49,223 nt of DNA from Acidobacteriota bacterium. Lineage in GTDB: Bacteria; Acidobacteriota; Polarisedimenticolia; JACPZX01. The notes under the pieces were generated by a model. The model did no database searches and was not told the origin of the DNA. It was given only the letters and a program-made list of their open reading frames with translations. Positions 48,704-49,223 of the stretch are shown piece after piece (positions within the stretch are counted from its first letter, which is position 1; every line of letters begins with the position of its first letter). The stretch covers positions 1 to 49,223 of the forward strand of contig JACPZX010000027.1 in the NCBI GenBank assembly GCA_016195325.1, given 5' to 3'. The translations under genes and the position numbers were made by a program.

Positions 48704-49223
48704 TCACATCTCGCTTTCCCAGAACGACAGCGTCGTCCGCGGGAGGTTGATCTCGGGGGGCGGCCAGCCGCCCTTGATGAGGCGCTCGTCGAAGTAGACG
48801 TCGGGGGAGCCGGTCGAGGGGGAGGGCATCCCTCCCTTGGTCACGAGGCTTCCGAAAACCGAGAGGTTCCCGCTCATGTTGAAGGTGCCGGCGATGTAGA
48901 GAACCCCCTGGAGGTGGACCTGCCCCGTGAAGGGAATCCCCTGGCTGTCGCGGGCGTTCGGGTCGGTCGTGTACGTGTACGTCACGCCGTTCGTCGACGT
49001 CGCCGAGCCCGTCTGCCCCGCCGCGGCGTTACCCGGAGCGCGGACGGTGAAGGCGCCGCCGAGAGACGTCGGGTACGTCAGGTTCACGTACTCGCCGTTC
49101 GGATCGGCGATCTTGTCGCCGTTGGCGTCGGTCCACGGCTCGCCCGGCGGGATGATGACCCGGTTCACGCCCGAGCCTGTCCCGGAAGAATCCCAGTGGC
49201 CGTTCAGGTAGATGAACCCCGCA
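48704..49223 (-). CDS. C-terminal part of a PilX-like / pilus-assembly-type exported protein (5-prime end outside window)
   Basis: The frame is open to the window edge, so only the last 172 residues are seen. The sequence is Gly/Asn/Thr-rich, with beta-strand segments such as GFIYLNGHWDSSG, VHLQGVLYIAGTFNMSGNL and SVFGSLVTKGG. This pattern of turns suggests the C-terminal region of PilX-type pilus-assembly or similar surface proteins, and it ends LSFWESEM. The family call is by resemblance only. The gene ends 41 bp before the coiled-coil gene, which may belong to the same transcription unit. Confidence 0.5.
   Translation of the reverse strand, partial: AGFIYLNGHWDSSGTGSGVNRVIIPPGEPWTDANGDKIADPNGEYVNLTYPTSLGGAFTVRAPGNAAAGQTGSATSTNGVTYTYTTDPNARDSQGIPFTGQVHLQGVLYIAGTFNMSGNLSVFGSLVTKGGMPSPSTGSPDVYFDERLIKGGWPPPEINLPRTTLSFWESEM

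Overview
The window is a GC-rich bacterial chromosome segment carrying a very long, almost uninterrupted array of translation and transcription genes. From position 1 to 41,418 every gene I can support lies on the minus strand, so it is transcribed from high to low coordinates. GC content, the zinc-ribbon insertion in RpoB, the large RpoB (1471 aa) and RpoC (1401 aa), and the secreted Ig-like and PilX-like proteins at the right end point to an Acidobacteriota-like lineage. That placement is inference from general knowledge; no rRNA gene is present to settle it.

In the direction of transcription the array runs as follows. (1) rplM-rpsI-rpsB-tsf-pyrH-frr-ispD-ispF-gltX-rlmB (41418 to 33965) starts from a good sigma-70 promoter near 41,500. 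It holds two ribosomal proteins, then S2, EF-Ts, UMP kinase and ribosome recycling factor, two MEP isoprenoid genes, glutamyl-tRNA synthetase and a SpoU-family rRNA methyltransferase. (2) A tRNA block Thr(TGT)-Tyr(GTA)-Gly(TCC)-Thr(GGT), then rpmG, tRNA-Trp, secE, nusG, rplK, rplA, rplJ, rplL, rpoB and rpoC (33902 to 21410) starts from a stable-RNA type promoter. (3) The str, S10, spc and alpha clusters follow without a break from a second strong promoter: rpsL, rpsG, fusA, tuf, rpsJ, rplCDWB, rpsS, rplV, rpsC, rplP, rpmC, rpsQ, rplNXE, rpsN, rpsH, rplF, rplR, rpsE, rpmD, rplO, secY, adk, map, infA, rpmJ, rpsMKD, rpoA, rplQ. (4) carB begins directly after the rplQ stop codon and runs off the left edge.

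The right-hand 8 kb is different. One plus-strand gene (a UbiE/MenG methyltransferase) diverges from rplM. It meets argF tail to tail with a 68-bp overlap. Upstream of argF, on the minus strand, are carbamate kinase and a predicted P-loop GTPase of the COG2403 / cyclic-2,3-diphosphoglycerate-synthetase-like family, behind their own promoter. This three-gene carbamoyl-phosphate cassette is the best candidate in the window for a poorly described system. Beyond it lie an exported Ig/cadherin-fold protein, a sigma-54-dependent response regulator and a secreted coiled-coil protein, joined by 4-bp overlaps, and then the C-terminal part of a pilus-assembly-like surface protein.

Genes are tightly packed, with many 4-bp ATGA/GTGA overlaps and several GTG or TTG starts that are supported by Shine-Dalgarno sequences and by family N-termini. 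No gap exceeds 300 bp. The largest gaps are 45579-45800, 21199-21409 and 41419-41591, and each holds a promoter described below. I saw no rRNA gene, CRISPR array, insertion sequence or phage gene.
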